Shown here piece by piece: positions 10,261 to 19,470 of a stretch of 50,285 bases of DNA. Numbering within the stretch: position 1 is the stretch's first letter; every line of letters begins with the position of its first letter. The notes under the pieces were generated by a model. The model was not told where the DNA came from. It made no database searches and saw nothing but the letters and a program-made list of their open reading frames with translations. The stretch is from JBBRNH01 sp038230415 (GTDB lineage: Bacteria > Bacteroidota > Bacteroidia > Cytophagales > Spirosomataceae). Both the position numbers and the translations under genes were made by a program. The DNA lies in contig JBBRNH010000036.1 in the NCBI GenBank assembly GCA_038230415.1, positions 1 through 50,285 of the forward strand, written 5' to 3'.

Positions 10261-13200
10261 TCAGACCAGCGTTACGCTTACCCGCAGCACAAACTCATCC
10301 ATCTCAATATCAACGGCTTCGCCATTCAGTACGTCAGCTAATTCGAGCGAAACGGCTTGAACTTCCCCGGCAATGTAGTCGCGGTTGGCTTCGACGGCCC
10401 CGGTCAGTTCGTCGTTGTTGCGGGCCACCACAAGCCTGATTTTATCGGTAATATCGAAGTTGCGGTCTTTGCGGAGGTTCTGAATCCGGTTCACCACGTC
10501 GCGGGCAATGCCTTCGCGCCGGAGTTCATCGGTGATCGTCACGTCGAGGGCAACGGTGATGCCGCCTTCGGTAGCAACCACCCAGCCCGGCACGTCTTCA
10601 GTCAGAATCTCAACGTCGGATAATTGCAAGTCAAACGTTGACAGTTGAAGCGTATTCGCCTGTTCCAACTGACTGATCTGCTCGTCGGTCATGGCCGCGA
10701 TAAGGGCGGCCACGGCTTTCATGTCTTTGCCGAAGCGCGGGCCGAGCGCCTTAAAATTGGGCTTAACTTTTTTCTTCAGGATACCGCTCGTGTCGTCAAT
10801 GAGTTCAACGGCCCGGATGTTGGTTTCTGCCGCAATCAGCCCGGCCACGTGTTCGATCTGCCGCCGGGTATCAGCGTTCAGAACAGGGATCAGCACCCGG
10901 CTCAGGGGCTGACGCACCTTGATTTTGTGGGCCTTTCGGAGCGAGTGAACCAATGAACTGATCTGCTGCGCCAGTGCCATAGACTGCTCTAAATCAACAT
11001 CAATCCAGTCGGTTTGCACCGGATGCCAGTCCGTAAAATGCACCGAATCATGCCTGAAGGGACGGTTCGACGCTTCGATGTTTTTCAGGATTGATTCTTC
11101 CCGAACGCTGTCGGTCAGATTATGATAGAGCCAATCGGCAAAAAACGGCGCAATGGGCGACATCAACTGTGCTACCGTTACCAAGCAGTGTTGCAGGGTT
11201 TGGTAGGCGGCCCGTTTGTCGGGAGTCATGCTGCCGTCGGACGCGACCGAATCGTCGGACCGCCCCGCCCAAAACCGCCTGCGCGACAGCCGGACGTACC
11301 AGTTGGAGAGTTGGTCGCTAACGAAATCCTGAATCAGCCGCCCGGCTTTGGTGGGGTTATACTCATCGAATTCTTCACCAACTTCTTTTACCAACGTGTT
11401 GAGCTTCGAGAGAATCCAGCGGTCAAGTTCGGGCAGGTCTTGGCGGGCAATCCGGTCAAAGTGTTCAACGGCGTAACCGTCCACGTTGGCGTAAAGGGCG
11501 AAGAAATTATAGGTGTTGAACAACGTTCCAAAAAACCGGCGTTGCACCTCGCCCAATCCGTCGGGGTTAAACTTGAGGTTATCCCAGGGTTCGGCGTTGG
11601 TAATCATGTACCAGCGCGTTACGTCGGCCCCGTATTGGTCAAGGGTTTTGATCGGGTCAACGGCGTTACCCTTGCTTTTCGACATTTTCTCGCCCTTTAC
11701 GTCCAGCACCAACCCCGTTGAGACCACGTTTTTGAACGCCACCGAATCGAACAGCATCCCGGCAATGGCATGAAGCGTAAAAAACCAGCCCCGCGTCTGG
11801 TCAACGCCTTCGGAAATAAAATCAGCCGGGTAAGCCCGCTCAAAGTGGTCTTTGTTCTCGAACGGGTAATGCCACTGGGCGTAGGGCATGGCCCCGGAAT
11901 CGAACCAGACATCAATCAGGTCGGGTTCGCGGGTCATAAGTTCGCCCGATTTTGAGACGAAATAAATGGCATCGGAATAGGGCCGGTGCAGATCGAAATT
12001 ACCGTTGGCATGAGCAGCCAGAAATGCCTGGTTTTTGTCCAGATATGCTTGATAATCAACCTGTCCGTCGGCAATCCGGGTGCTGAACTGCTCATTCGCC
12101 CGGTCGCAATGCGCCACCAATTCAGCTACTGAACCCACGCAGATTTCCTCCTGTCCGGTTTCGGTGCGCCAGATGGGTAAGGGCGTTCCCCAGAACCGGG
12201 AGCGGCTCAGGTTCCAGTCCACGAGGTTTTCGAGCCAGTTGCCGAAGCGTCCGGTGCCGGTGCTTTCGGGTTGCCAGTTAATGGTTTTGTTGAGTTCGAC
12301 CAATCGGTCTTTGGCGGCTGTGGTTTTAATAAACCAGCTATCGAGTGGATAATACAGAATCGGTTTGTCAGTTCGCCAGCAGTGCGGGTACGGGTGTTCG
12401 TATTTCTCGACCCGAAACGCCTTGTTTTCTTCTTTGAGCTTGATGGCAATCAGCACGTCGGTCGGCTTGAAATCGGGGTCGGCGCGTTCGTCGTCCGAGT
12501 AGTATTCTTCCTTCACATACCGCCCGGCATAATCAGTGATTTCGGCAACAAACCGGCCCTGCCTGTCCACAATCGGCACGTCTTTGCCGGTTTCATCTTT
12601 GACCATGATGGCCGGGATACCGTTGGCCTGCGCCACCCGAAAATCGTCGGCCCCGAACGTGGGCGAGGTATGAACAATGCCCGTACCGTCTTCGGTGGTC
12701 ACAAAATCGCCGAGAATCACCCGAAACGCCCGGTTTGCTCCCTCCCTTGCCGGTGCGGACTGGGGTGGGGTGACGTATGGCATGAGTTGCTCGTACTCGA
12801 TACCTTCCAGAAACTTGCCCGGCATTTCCATCACAACGGCCCAGGGAATTACCTTATCACCATCCTGATATTTGCTGAACGCCGGGTCATTGACAATTTC
12901 TACCTTGCCTGCCGGGTTCAGCCATCGGCCAACCAACGCCTTCGCCAGCACCACGTTCACGGGGTCGTAGGTGTAGGGGTTCCGGGTTTTCACCAGCACG
13001 TAATCAATGGTGGACCCAACGGTCAGGGCCGAGTTTGCCGGGAGCGTCCAGGGCGTAGTTGTCCAGGCCAGCAGATAAACGTTGCTGGAGTTGGCCGCGT
13101 CGAACAGATAGCCCGACTTGCCGGTGAGTTTGGCCCGGAACTGCGCCACAACGGTCGTGTCGCGCACATCCCGATACGTGCCGGGCTGGTTCAGTTCGTG

Positions 13201-13803
13201 CGAACTCAGCCCCGTTCCGGCCTTCGGTGAATAGGGCTGAATGGTGTAGCCTTTGTAAAGCAACCCCTTGTCGTAGAGTTGTTTGAGCAGCCACCACACC
13301 GATTCGATGTACTCGTTTTTGTAGGTAATGTAGGGGTTATCGAGGTCAACCCAGTAACCCATGCGCTCGGTCAGCGTGTTCCATTGGTCGGTAAAACGCA
13401 TGACCGTTTCGCGGCACCGGCGGTTGTAGTCGGCAATGCTGATACCCCCTTCTGATTCGGGTTTACCAATATCGTCTTTGGTGATGCCGAGTTCTTTCTC
13501 GACCTGTAACTCAATGGGCAGACCGTGCGTATCCCAGCCGCCCTTGCGCTCGACCTGAAAGCCGCGCAGGGTTTTGTAGCGGCAAAAAATGTCTTTGATC
13601 GTCCGGGCCATCACGTGGTGAATACCGGGCGTACCATTGGCCGACGGCGGCCCTTCGTAAAACGTGAACCGGGGCGCACCCGCCCGCACCGCCACCGACT
13701 GGGCAAAGGCGTTGGTTTCCTGCCAGTGTTGCAGCACCTCGTTGGCGATTTGGGGGTAGTTGGCGGCAGTATATTGGGTAAAATTCATAGTCTTCGGGGG
13801 CAT
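10261..13803 (-). CDS. ileS: Isoleucyl-tRNA synthetase
   Basis: Charges tRNA-Ile with isoleucine in the cytoplasm; a class Ia synthetase of 1180 residues. The HIGH-type ATP motif is PGIHH at residues 59-63, and KMSKS is at 706-710. The length and a C-terminus without cysteines fit the long eukaryote-like IleRS class found in Bacteroidota rather than the zinc-finger bacterial class (family knowledge); members of that class are often mupirocin tolerant, which is not shown here. Two starts are possible: ATG 13803 and ATG 13788 (residue 6, MNFTQY). The -7 box at 13811-13818 would put the transcript start almost on ATG 13803, so 13788 may be the true start. Monocistronic, with terminators on both sides. 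Confidence 0.97.
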   Translation of the reverse strand: MPPKTMNFTQYTAANYPQIANEVLQHWQETNAFAQSVAVRAGAPRFTFYEGPPSANGTPGIHHVMARTIKDIFCRYKTLRGFQVERKGGWDTHGLPIELQVEKELGITKDDIGKPESEGGISIADYNRRCRETVMRFTDQWNTLTERMGYWVDLDNPYITYKNEYIESVWWLLKQLYDKGLLYKGYTIQPYSPKAGTGLSSHELNQPGTYRDVRDTTVVAQFRAKLTGKSGYLFDAANSSNVYLLAWTTTPWTLPANSALTVGSTIDYVLVKTRNPYTYDPVNVVLAKALVGRWLNPAGKVEIVNDPAFSKYQDGDKVIPWAVVMEMPGKFLEGIEYEQLMPYVTPPQSAPAREGANRAFRVILGDFVTTEDGTGIVHTSPTFGADDFRVAQANGIPAIMVKDETGKDVPIVDRQGRFVAEITDYAGRYVKEEYYSDDERADPDFKPTDVLIAIKLKEENKAFRVEKYEHPYPHCWRTDKPILYYPLDSWFIKTTAAKDRLVELNKTINWQPESTGTGRFGNWLENLVDWNLSRSRFWGTPLPIWRTETGQEEICVGSVAELVAHCDRANEQFSTRIADGQVDYQAYLDKNQAFLAAHANGNFDLHRPYSDAIYFVSKSGELMTREPDLIDVWFDSGAMPYAQWHYPFENKDHFERAYPADFISEGVDQTRGWFFTLHAIAGMLFDSVAFKNVVSTGLVLDVKGEKMSKSKGNAVDPIKTLDQYGADVTRWYMITNAEPWDNLKFNPDGLGEVQRRFFGTLFNTYNFFALYANVDGYAVEHFDRIARQDLPELDRWILSKLNTLVKEVGEEFDEYNPTKAGRLIQDFVSDQLSNWYVRLSRRRFWAGRSDDSVASDGSMTPDKRAAYQTLQHCLVTVAQLMSPIAPFFADWLYHNLTDSVREESILKNIEASNRPFRHDSVHFTDWHPVQTDWIDVDLEQSMALAQQISSLVHSLRKAHKIKVRQPLSRVLIPVLNADTRRQIEHVAGLIAAETNIRAVELIDDTSGILKKKVKPNFKALGPRFGKDMKAVAALIAAMTDEQISQLEQANTLQLSTFDLQLSDVEILTEDVPGWVVATEGGITVALDVTITDELRREGIARDVVNRIQNLRKDRNFDITDKIRLVVARNNDELTGAVEANRDYIAGEVQAVSLELADVLNGEAVDIEMDEFVLRVSVTLV

Positions 13804-13810
13804 TGCTGCA

Positions 13811-13818
13811 CAAAAGTA
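13811..13818 (-). promoter_or_regulatory. -7 promoter element of ileS
   Basis: Minus-strand TACTTTTG matches the Bacteroidota -7 consensus TAnnTTTG and lies directly before the ileS start. No convincing -33 TTTG was found. Confidence 0.55.
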
Positions 13819-13824
13819 CGGCGA

Positions 13825-13857
13825 AACAGAAAAGGGCAGACCAACCGGCCTGCCCTT
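13825..13857 (-). terminator. Terminator after the Rpn-family gene
   Basis: Minus-strand AAGGGCAG, a 10-base loop, CTGCCCTT, then TTCTGTTT. It is 21 bases past the stop of the Rpn-like gene and just upstream of the ileS promoter box. Confidence 0.75.
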
Positions 13858-13878
13858 GTGTTGTATAAAGGTGTCAGG

Positions 13879-14841
13879 TCAGGCGGTTTTCTGCCGAATC
13901 TGGTCAATAATAGTGATTACATCAGCGAGGGGGAGTTCAAATGTATCGGCTATCGTTTGGGCATCCATCCCGATTTTGAGCGCACCACGAACCATGCGAA
14001 TAGCCGCATTCCGTCTTTCTAACTCCATGCCGCGCTCCATGCCGCGCTCAATGCCGCGCTCAATGCCGCGCTCAATGCCTTCCTGGAGAATCTGTTCGTA
14101 AGCTGTCATAGCTGATTCATCTGTTCTGGTTGAAATACGACGAAAAATAGCGAGAAGTTCCGTTTTTTCGATGCCCGACGTAACGGACAAGTAAATAAAC
14201 GCCGTGCCGATAAACTGTTGCCCCAACGTGGTTTCGGCCACATCTCGCATCACCTGCGCGTACTGTTCCATGCGTTGAACCAATTGTTTTTTCCGGCGGC
14301 TGTTCTGGAGCAATAACGCCGTTAGCCGGGCAAAATCAGTTTGAAGTTTTGGTAACACCGTCTCCGGCGCGGTCGAGAGGTCAATCAGCACGTAGTCGAA
14401 GGTCGGCGTAAAGGGCAATATAGACGCTGGTGCTGACCCCAGATACGCAGCCAATGGCCGTTTTTTCCAGCGTCGTTGCCCGTGATAAACCACAATCGGC
14501 AAAACAGGGGTCAGGGGTATTTTGGTTTTCACCTGCTGCGCCCACACATTCAGCAAATACTGATTGATCTGAAAATGCGGATGCTCTTCGTAATAACTCT
14601 TGTGTTCGAGCAAGAGCGTGATAGTCAGGGGTTTGTGCGAACAGGAAACCGTGAAAACCAAGTCAGCAAAATGCTCCTCTAAATCCCCATTCGTGAACGA
14701 ATCTGCTTCCCGAACCAGCGTTGATGTATCGATAGCCTGGAAAATTTCGGGCGGCAAGTACCCTTGCAGGAAATCAATCAGGATATCGGGCCGGGAGAAT
14801 GTTTCCTTGAAAAACTTGTCGTGCGGGTTTTCGATGTTCAT
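13879..14841 (-). CDS. Rpn-family PD-(D/E)XK nuclease / putative transposase
   Basis: A 320-residue protein of the Rpn (recombination-promoting nuclease, COG5464) family, whose E. coli members cut DNA and promote RecA-independent recombination. The N-terminus (HDKFFKETFSRPDILIDFL) is typical. The likely nuclease residues are D60 and the E79-H-K81 pair (LLLEHKS). The C-terminal part has the family's usual low-complexity GIERGIERGMERG tract (encoded by a 12-bp tandem repeat), followed by a short helical tail. All landmarks are present, so it looks intact. It stands alone between an inverted repeat upstream and a terminator downstream. Its cellular role here is unknown. Confidence 0.85.
   Translation of the reverse strand: MNIENPHDKFFKETFSRPDILIDFLQGYLPPEIFQAIDTSTLVREADSFTNGDLEEHFADLVFTVSCSHKPLTITLLLEHKSYYEEHPHFQINQYLLNVWAQQVKTKIPLTPVLPIVVYHGQRRWKKRPLAAYLGSAPASILPFTPTFDYVLIDLSTAPETVLPKLQTDFARLTALLLQNSRRKKQLVQRMEQYAQVMRDVAETTLGQQFIGTAFIYLSVTSGIEKTELLAIFRRISTRTDESAMTAYEQILQEGIERGIERGIERGMERGMELERRNAAIRMVRGALKIGMDAQTIADTFELPLADVITIIDQIRQKTA
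14023..14079 (-). repeat. 12-bp tandem repeat in the Rpn-like gene
   Basis: Almost five units of ctcMatgccgcg in a row (units at 14023, 14035, 14047, 14059 and a partial at 14071), coding for repeated ERGI/ERGM. The 12-bp period keeps the frame, so copy number can vary without breaking the gene. Confidence 0.9.
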
Positions 14842-14847
14842 AAGTCA

Positions 14848-14919
14848 GTTCGAGGTTTGTGGTTTGTAGTTTACTGACGTGAGAGTATGTCAACTAACTA
14901 CAAGCCACAAACCTCGAAC
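14848..14919. repeat. 24-bp inverted repeat between genes
   Basis: Arms 14848-14871 and 14896-14919 are reverse complements with one mismatch, with a 24-base loop. The repeat fills the gap between the ThuA-fusion stop (14924) and the Rpn-like start (14841) and could act as a terminator for the upstream gene, though no T-run follows. Confidence 0.85.
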
Positions 14920-14923
14920 TTTT

Positions 14924-17900
14924 CTACATCCCCCCCGCTTCAAACTGCACCGTATCGAGGGCAAACAACGGTTTGCCTTTGGCTTCGGGGTTCACAAACA
15001 CAAAATAGAGTTTGTGCATCCCCGTCATCGGTTGCCGAACGGGTACGTTTACCGGCCCCATCGTGCCTGATTTCACGTCGGCCTCGCCCAGCAACGGCCC
15101 CGTTGGGCTGTCGGCCCTGATTTCGAGTTTGCCGCCCGCCGTGCGGTTATCCGTAGCAAAAGCACTCACTTTCATACCGTTGATGCCCGTTAAATCAAGA
15201 TCATCAAATTGCACGTAGCTTTTGTCGGTCAGACCAATCGCCATTTCGCCCATCGGAAGTTTGTATTTCATGATCTCTTTCTGCCCGTCGTTATTGGCGG
15301 CTTTGACCGTCGCGCTCCGCAACGCCACCGACCCCGAACCCGTCAGTGGCCCAATGGCTCCGTTGCCTTTGTCGGTATAGCTGGCGGCAATAATGTATGA
15401 GCCATCTTTTGGCTTCACCGTTGTCACATACTGACCTTTAACGGGCTGGTGGTTAGCGGCTTTCTCATCGGCCAAACTCAGGATATACCGCACCATGTCT
15501 TTGGCATCGTCTTTTGTGATCTGCGGGTGCGCGCTCATGGCCTGCTCGCCCCACACACCACCCCCGCCTTTGATGATCTTGTCGGATAACTTACCCTCGA
15601 TCTCAAACGCGCCTTTGTACTTTTTGGCTACGTCGAGATAGGCCGGGCCGATTGATTTTTGGTTGATGCCATGACAGGCTTTGCAATCACTGAGTTCGAT
15701 CAGGCGTTTGCCAGTCGAGAAACCTAAGTTGGCCTGATGGCCCTGAGCAAGCATCGTTTTGTCGAAACCTTCGAGGTAATCAACCGTCACGGCTACGTCT
15801 TCGGCAGGGATTTTACCGCCCAGCAGCGTTCCGTCTTCTTTGTCGGACACGCTCACCTCATAATCAACGGCTTTGTTGGGGAAATAAAACGACCGATTGC
15901 CTTTCACCGCTACCGATACAGTCGGCGCATCGTTGCCAACTTTGATTTCCAGCGTTTTGGTCGTGGTGTTTCCGGCGGCATCGCGCACGGTTAAAACGGG
16001 CCGGTACACGCCCGGTTTGGCAAACGTTATGGTCGGGTTAGCCGCCGTGCTTGCCGGGAGTCCTCTGCCAAAATTCCAGGCGTAGGTCAGCGCGTCACCG
16101 TCATAATCCATCGAGCGGTTGGTATCGAATTTCACCGTGAGCGGAGCCGCGCCAACGGTTTTACTGGCCGACGCTACCGCTACGGGCGCGCGGTTGCCGG
16201 CGTTGTAGGTGATGTGGGCCAGTACGGCATCATCGTTCTGGGCAAACCAGTTGTTGCCGTATTCCAGCACATACAGCGAACCGTCTTTGGCAAACTGCAT
16301 GTCAATCGGGTGCGAGAACTTGGTGCCGGGCATGAATGATTCCATGCTCACAAAATCACCGGCTGGATTCATCGTCACGGGGTTAATCCAGTTTCGCATC
16401 CAGTCGTAGGCGAAAAATTTACCGTCGTAATGCCGGGGGAATTTCACGGCTGTTTCGGGGTAATCGTCGTAATAATACACCGGGCCACCCATGGCGTTAC
16501 GGCCACCTTTGCCCACAATAGCCCCAAACTCCGGCGAGTCGGCGTAGGGGTAGTAGATAAACGCTTTTTGGGCCGGGGGCAAATCTGTCAGGCCCGTGTT
16601 GTTGGGCGAGTTATTGACGGGGTGCGCCGGGTCAAAAGCCGCGCTGGAGGTGCTGTCGGCAAAGTTAAAATCACGGTAGGCGCGGTTATCGGCCACAAAC
16701 AACGGCCAGCCAAAAAAGCCCGCCTGCCGTGCCTGATTTACTTCGTCGTGACCGCGTGGGCCGTATTTTTCGTTGTTTTCGCCCGCATCCGGGCCAACCT
16801 CACCCCAGTACAAAAAGCCCGTCCGCTGGTCAACGGCAATTCGATATGGGTTGCGGTTGCCCATCACATAAATCTCCGGTCTCGTTTTGGCGTTGCCGGT
16901 CTTGAAGAGGTTATTCTCCGGGATGTCGTAGCCTTTGTCGGCGCGGGGTTTGATACGGAGGATTTTGCCGCGCAGGTCGTTGGTATTGGCCGACGATGCC
17001 TGCCCGTCCCAGCCTTTGCGCCCGGCGCGTTCGTCCATCGGGCCGTAGCCGTTGGAGTTGAACGGGTTCACGTCGTCGCCGGTCGATAGGTATAGATTCC
17101 CGGTTTTGTCCCAAGCAATCGAGCCGCCGGTGTGGCAGCAGTCGGTGCGTTTCACTGGCACACTCAGCAGTAGTTCTTCGGTCGAGAGCAGCAGCGTATC
17201 GCGCACATCGTCATAAACAAACCGCGAGAGGTGCTGGGCGGTATCGGCAGAGCCGGACGGGGGCGAATAATACATATAAACCCGGTGGTTGGTCTTAAAG
17301 TCCGGGTCAATGTTCAACCCCATCAATCCGTATTCAAACTTTTTATAAACCGGCACACGCGCCACGATTTTCACTGCTTTCTTTTTGGGGTCATACAGTT
17401 TAAGTTCGCCTTTGCGCTGCCCGAAGAGTACCTTGCCGTTGTCCAGCACGACTAATTCGGTGGGTTCATCGAGTTTTTCGGTCAGGATGGTTTTGGTGAA
17501 TCGGTTTTCTTCGGGGTACGGCTGGGTTTTGGCCTGCCCCACTTTAAGGGCCGTTGCCATCACCGATTTCAGCCCGCCGAGGAGGTGTTTCACAAAAACG
17601 GGGTTGATAAACGTTGAATCGGGATGGCCGAAGTTGGTATAAAACGCCTTGCCCCCGTCGTAATCGTGATACCAGGCCATCGGGTGGTCGTCGCCCATTT
17701 TACCGTCTTTGTACGTTTTCTCGTCAATCTTCACCAGCACCGTCACGGCCTTGTTAACATTCTTGAAGTCATAAAACTCGTCTTTGATTTTCCAGCGATC
17801 CGGGAAACCAAACATGGACGCATGGTTTTTATTGACCGCTACGGCTTCGCCCGTCTGCACGTTGGGGTTGCCGGGGTGCGACATAAACTGCCCCCCCGCG

Positions 17901-18355
17901 AGCTTGCTGTACCAGGCCCAGTCGTACTCGGTGTCGGCAGCGGCATGAATCCCGACGTACCCCCCACCCGACTGAATATACCGCTCAAAAGCGGCCTGTT
18001 GTGCGTTGTCGAGTACGTCACCCGTGGTTGAGAGCCAAACCACTGCGCCGTACTGTTTCAGGTTGGCTTCAGTAAATTTGGCGGCATCTTCGGTGGTATC
18101 AACCGCAAAGCCGTTCTCCGCGCCCATCAGCATCAGGGCGCGTTTGCCCGCCGGAATTGACGAGTGCCGGAACCCTTTGGTTTTCGAGAACACCAGAATC
18201 CGGTTGAGCGCGGGCCGGTTCATGGCCGGTTTAGCAGCCGTTACTGTAGCGACCGTTGCTTTGGTTTGCGAATGGCCCGATTGTGGCACAAGGGCCAGCA
18301 AGGCGATGAAGGCCAGCCACAGGCCAGCCGAAGACCGAACGATAGTATGTTTCAT
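14924..18355 (-). CDS. Secreted ThuA / PQQ-type sugar dehydrogenase / PKD / cytochrome c / CBM fusion
   Basis: A 1143-residue exported protein with five parts (numbering from ATG 18355; an in-frame ATG at 18376 is less likely because the signal peptide begins at MKHTIVRSS). After a signal peptide (about 1-30) come a ThuA-like trehalose-utilisation domain (about 50-280, GGGYVGIHAAADTEYDW), a glucose/sorbosone dehydrogenase propeller (about 300-720, with RNPYRIAVD and GPDAGEN), a PKD domain (about 735-825), a class I cytochrome c with haem motif CKACH at 891-895, and a C-terminal CBM6-like sugar-binding domain (about 985-1140). This architecture is common in Bacteroidota. Periplasmic or surface oxidation of a sugar, with electrons passed to the cytochrome, is inferred; the substrate is unknown. 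Confidence 0.9.
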   Translation of the reverse strand: MKHTIVRSSAGLWLAFIALLALVPQSGHSQTKATVATVTAAKPAMNRPALNRILVFSKTKGFRHSSIPAGKRALMLMGAENGFAVDTTEDAAKFTEANLKQYGAVVWLSTTGDVLDNAQQAAFERYIQSGGGYVGIHAAADTEYDWAWYSKLAGGQFMSHPGNPNVQTGEAVAVNKNHASMFGFPDRWKIKDEFYDFKNVNKAVTVLVKIDEKTYKDGKMGDDHPMAWYHDYDGGKAFYTNFGHPDSTFINPVFVKHLLGGLKSVMATALKVGQAKTQPYPEENRFTKTILTEKLDEPTELVVLDNGKVLFGQRKGELKLYDPKKKAVKIVARVPVYKKFEYGLMGLNIDPDFKTNHRVYMYYSPPSGSADTAQHLSRFVYDDVRDTLLLSTEELLLSVPVKRTDCCHTGGSIAWDKTGNLYLSTGDDVNPFNSNGYGPMDERAGRKGWDGQASSANTNDLRGKILRIKPRADKGYDIPENNLFKTGNAKTRPEIYVMGNRNPYRIAVDQRTGFLYWGEVGPDAGENNEKYGPRGHDEVNQARQAGFFGWPLFVADNRAYRDFNFADSTSSAAFDPAHPVNNSPNNTGLTDLPPAQKAFIYYPYADSPEFGAIVGKGGRNAMGGPVYYYDDYPETAVKFPRHYDGKFFAYDWMRNWINPVTMNPAGDFVSMESFMPGTKFSHPIDMQFAKDGSLYVLEYGNNWFAQNDDAVLAHITYNAGNRAPVAVASASKTVGAAPLTVKFDTNRSMDYDGDALTYAWNFGRGLPASTAANPTITFAKPGVYRPVLTVRDAAGNTTTKTLEIKVGNDAPTVSVAVKGNRSFYFPNKAVDYEVSVSDKEDGTLLGGKIPAEDVAVTVDYLEGFDKTMLAQGHQANLGFSTGKRLIELSDCKACHGINQKSIGPAYLDVAKKYKGAFEIEGKLSDKIIKGGGGVWGEQAMSAHPQITKDDAKDMVRYILSLADEKAANHQPVKGQYVTTVKPKDGSYIIAASYTDKGNGAIGPLTGSGSVALRSATVKAANNDGQKEIMKYKLPMGEMAIGLTDKSYVQFDDLDLTGINGMKVSAFATDNRTAGGKLEIRADSPTGPLLGEADVKSGTMGPVNVPVRQPMTGMHKLYFVFVNPEAKGKPLFALDTVQFEAGGM

Positions 18356-18422
18356 TGGGGAGCGGGGTAAAATCAATGCTTGACGAATTACAAATTAAAC
18401 GTCGAATCGTTTTGTTTCCTAC

Positions 18423-19205
18423 TTAAAACGCGGTTGCGTCGCCATCGTCTATTTCGACCGGGCCGTAGTAGGTCAGATTCAGGTTGCGGATTTGGCTGTA
18501 CGGAATCACAAACAGGTCGCCGGGCATTTTGTAGTACCGTTCGTCGAGCGATTTATCGGGTAAGCGTTCGCTGTCTTTTATATCACGGTCGAACCGCCGA
18601 CGATACACTTCATAGAGGCAAATTCGATCCACGCCATCTTTGGAGAGATAAAACTCATCGAGCAAACCGCAATATAATACGCTGCCTTCTTTGGTTTCGA
18701 CCAGCACATCCACATACACCGCCTTCACCTCCTGGGCCGGGCTTGCCTGGTCATCGGGGGTCAAATTTCGCCCCGACAGCAAGTAGTGCCAGTCATTATT
18801 GAACCGCAGGGGGTACGCCCAGACATCGAGCCGTGTTTGTTCAACAAGTTGGCGCAACCCGATTCCGGCCAGTATAGCCAGTAAAAACAAAAAAATGGTA
18901 TAGGCAAAAAATGCACCCAAGCTTTGATCAATCAGGTCAAAATCAGGCTGATAGGCTGAATTATTCGCCCCAATAATCAGCTTGTAGAATTGATCTAACC
19001 GAATCCTATACCCAAAAACAGAGGTAGCCGTGGCGTAGCCTGCGGCTTGCAGCAGAAAGGCCGGAACTAACGACAACACCAGTTCATCGCCCAGCGACGT
19101 TTGAATATTTTTGCGGGAATATGGCCCGGCGAGGTAAGCAATTCGCAGCAGGATACCCGGAAAAAGCAATAGAAAAAGTAACAGGGCACCCAGCGCAATA
19201 TTCAT
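18423..19205 (-). CDS. Membrane protein of unknown function (possibly DUF6338)
   Basis: 260 residues. The N-terminus is a strong transmembrane helix (MNIALGALLLFLLLFPGILLRIAYL), a second hydrophobic stretch lies near 45-60, and a third near 95-115. The C-terminal half is soluble and polar, with a region rich in tyrosine and acidic residues. This layout resembles the DUF6338 family, but I am not certain. Its ATG overlaps the stop of the 63-residue gene before it (TGATG), so the two are probably translationally coupled. No function can be assigned. Confidence 0.75.
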   Translation of the reverse strand: MNIALGALLLFLLLFPGILLRIAYLAGPYSRKNIQTSLGDELVLSLVPAFLLQAAGYATATSVFGYRIRLDQFYKLIIGANNSAYQPDFDLIDQSLGAFFAYTIFLFLLAILAGIGLRQLVEQTRLDVWAYPLRFNNDWHYLLSGRNLTPDDQASPAQEVKAVYVDVLVETKEGSVLYCGLLDEFYLSKDGVDRICLYEVYRRRFDRDIKDSERLPDKSLDERYYKMPGDLFVIPYSQIRNLNLTYYGPVEIDDGDATAF

Positions 19206-19396
19206 CAGCCATTAGTGCGGTTGATGCCACTTCTGCGGCCTATGCGCTGAAATTTATAGGTTTTCCCGTCTAATTCGACGCTGATTACGGCGTTTTCGTC
19301 TTGCCGACGACTGGTGATAATCTGCCGTACAAAATCGTCAGCCGCTTTGGGGTTAGCCAGAATCCTACGAACATCGTCGCTCATGGGAGCTTTCAT
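19205..19396 (-). CDS. Small conserved-looking protein, unknown
   Basis: 63 residues, charged and soluble, with the sequence MSDDVRRILANPKAADDFV near the start. I do not recognise a family. Its stop codon overlaps the start of the membrane protein gene by one base (TGATG), which supports it being real and co-expressed. An internal ATG at residue 5 (19384) is an alternative start. Confidence 0.6.
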   Translation of the reverse strand: MKAPMSDDVRRILANPKAADDFVRQIITSRRQDENAVISVELDGKTYKFQRIGRRSGINRTNG

Positions 19397-19470
19397 CGTT
19401 TTTTGGTTTAATCAGTTCAAAGTAGAACAATAATTTTCATAAAAACGATAATTGGCCCCACCTCAACGGA

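Noticed and set aside
12271..13230. Plus-strand open frame of 319 codons
   Set aside because: Antisense to ileS, whose conserved motifs prove the minus-strand frame.
14023..14079. Short tandem repeats as a CRISPR array
   Set aside because: The units are contiguous 12-mers without spacers and lie inside a coding sequence.
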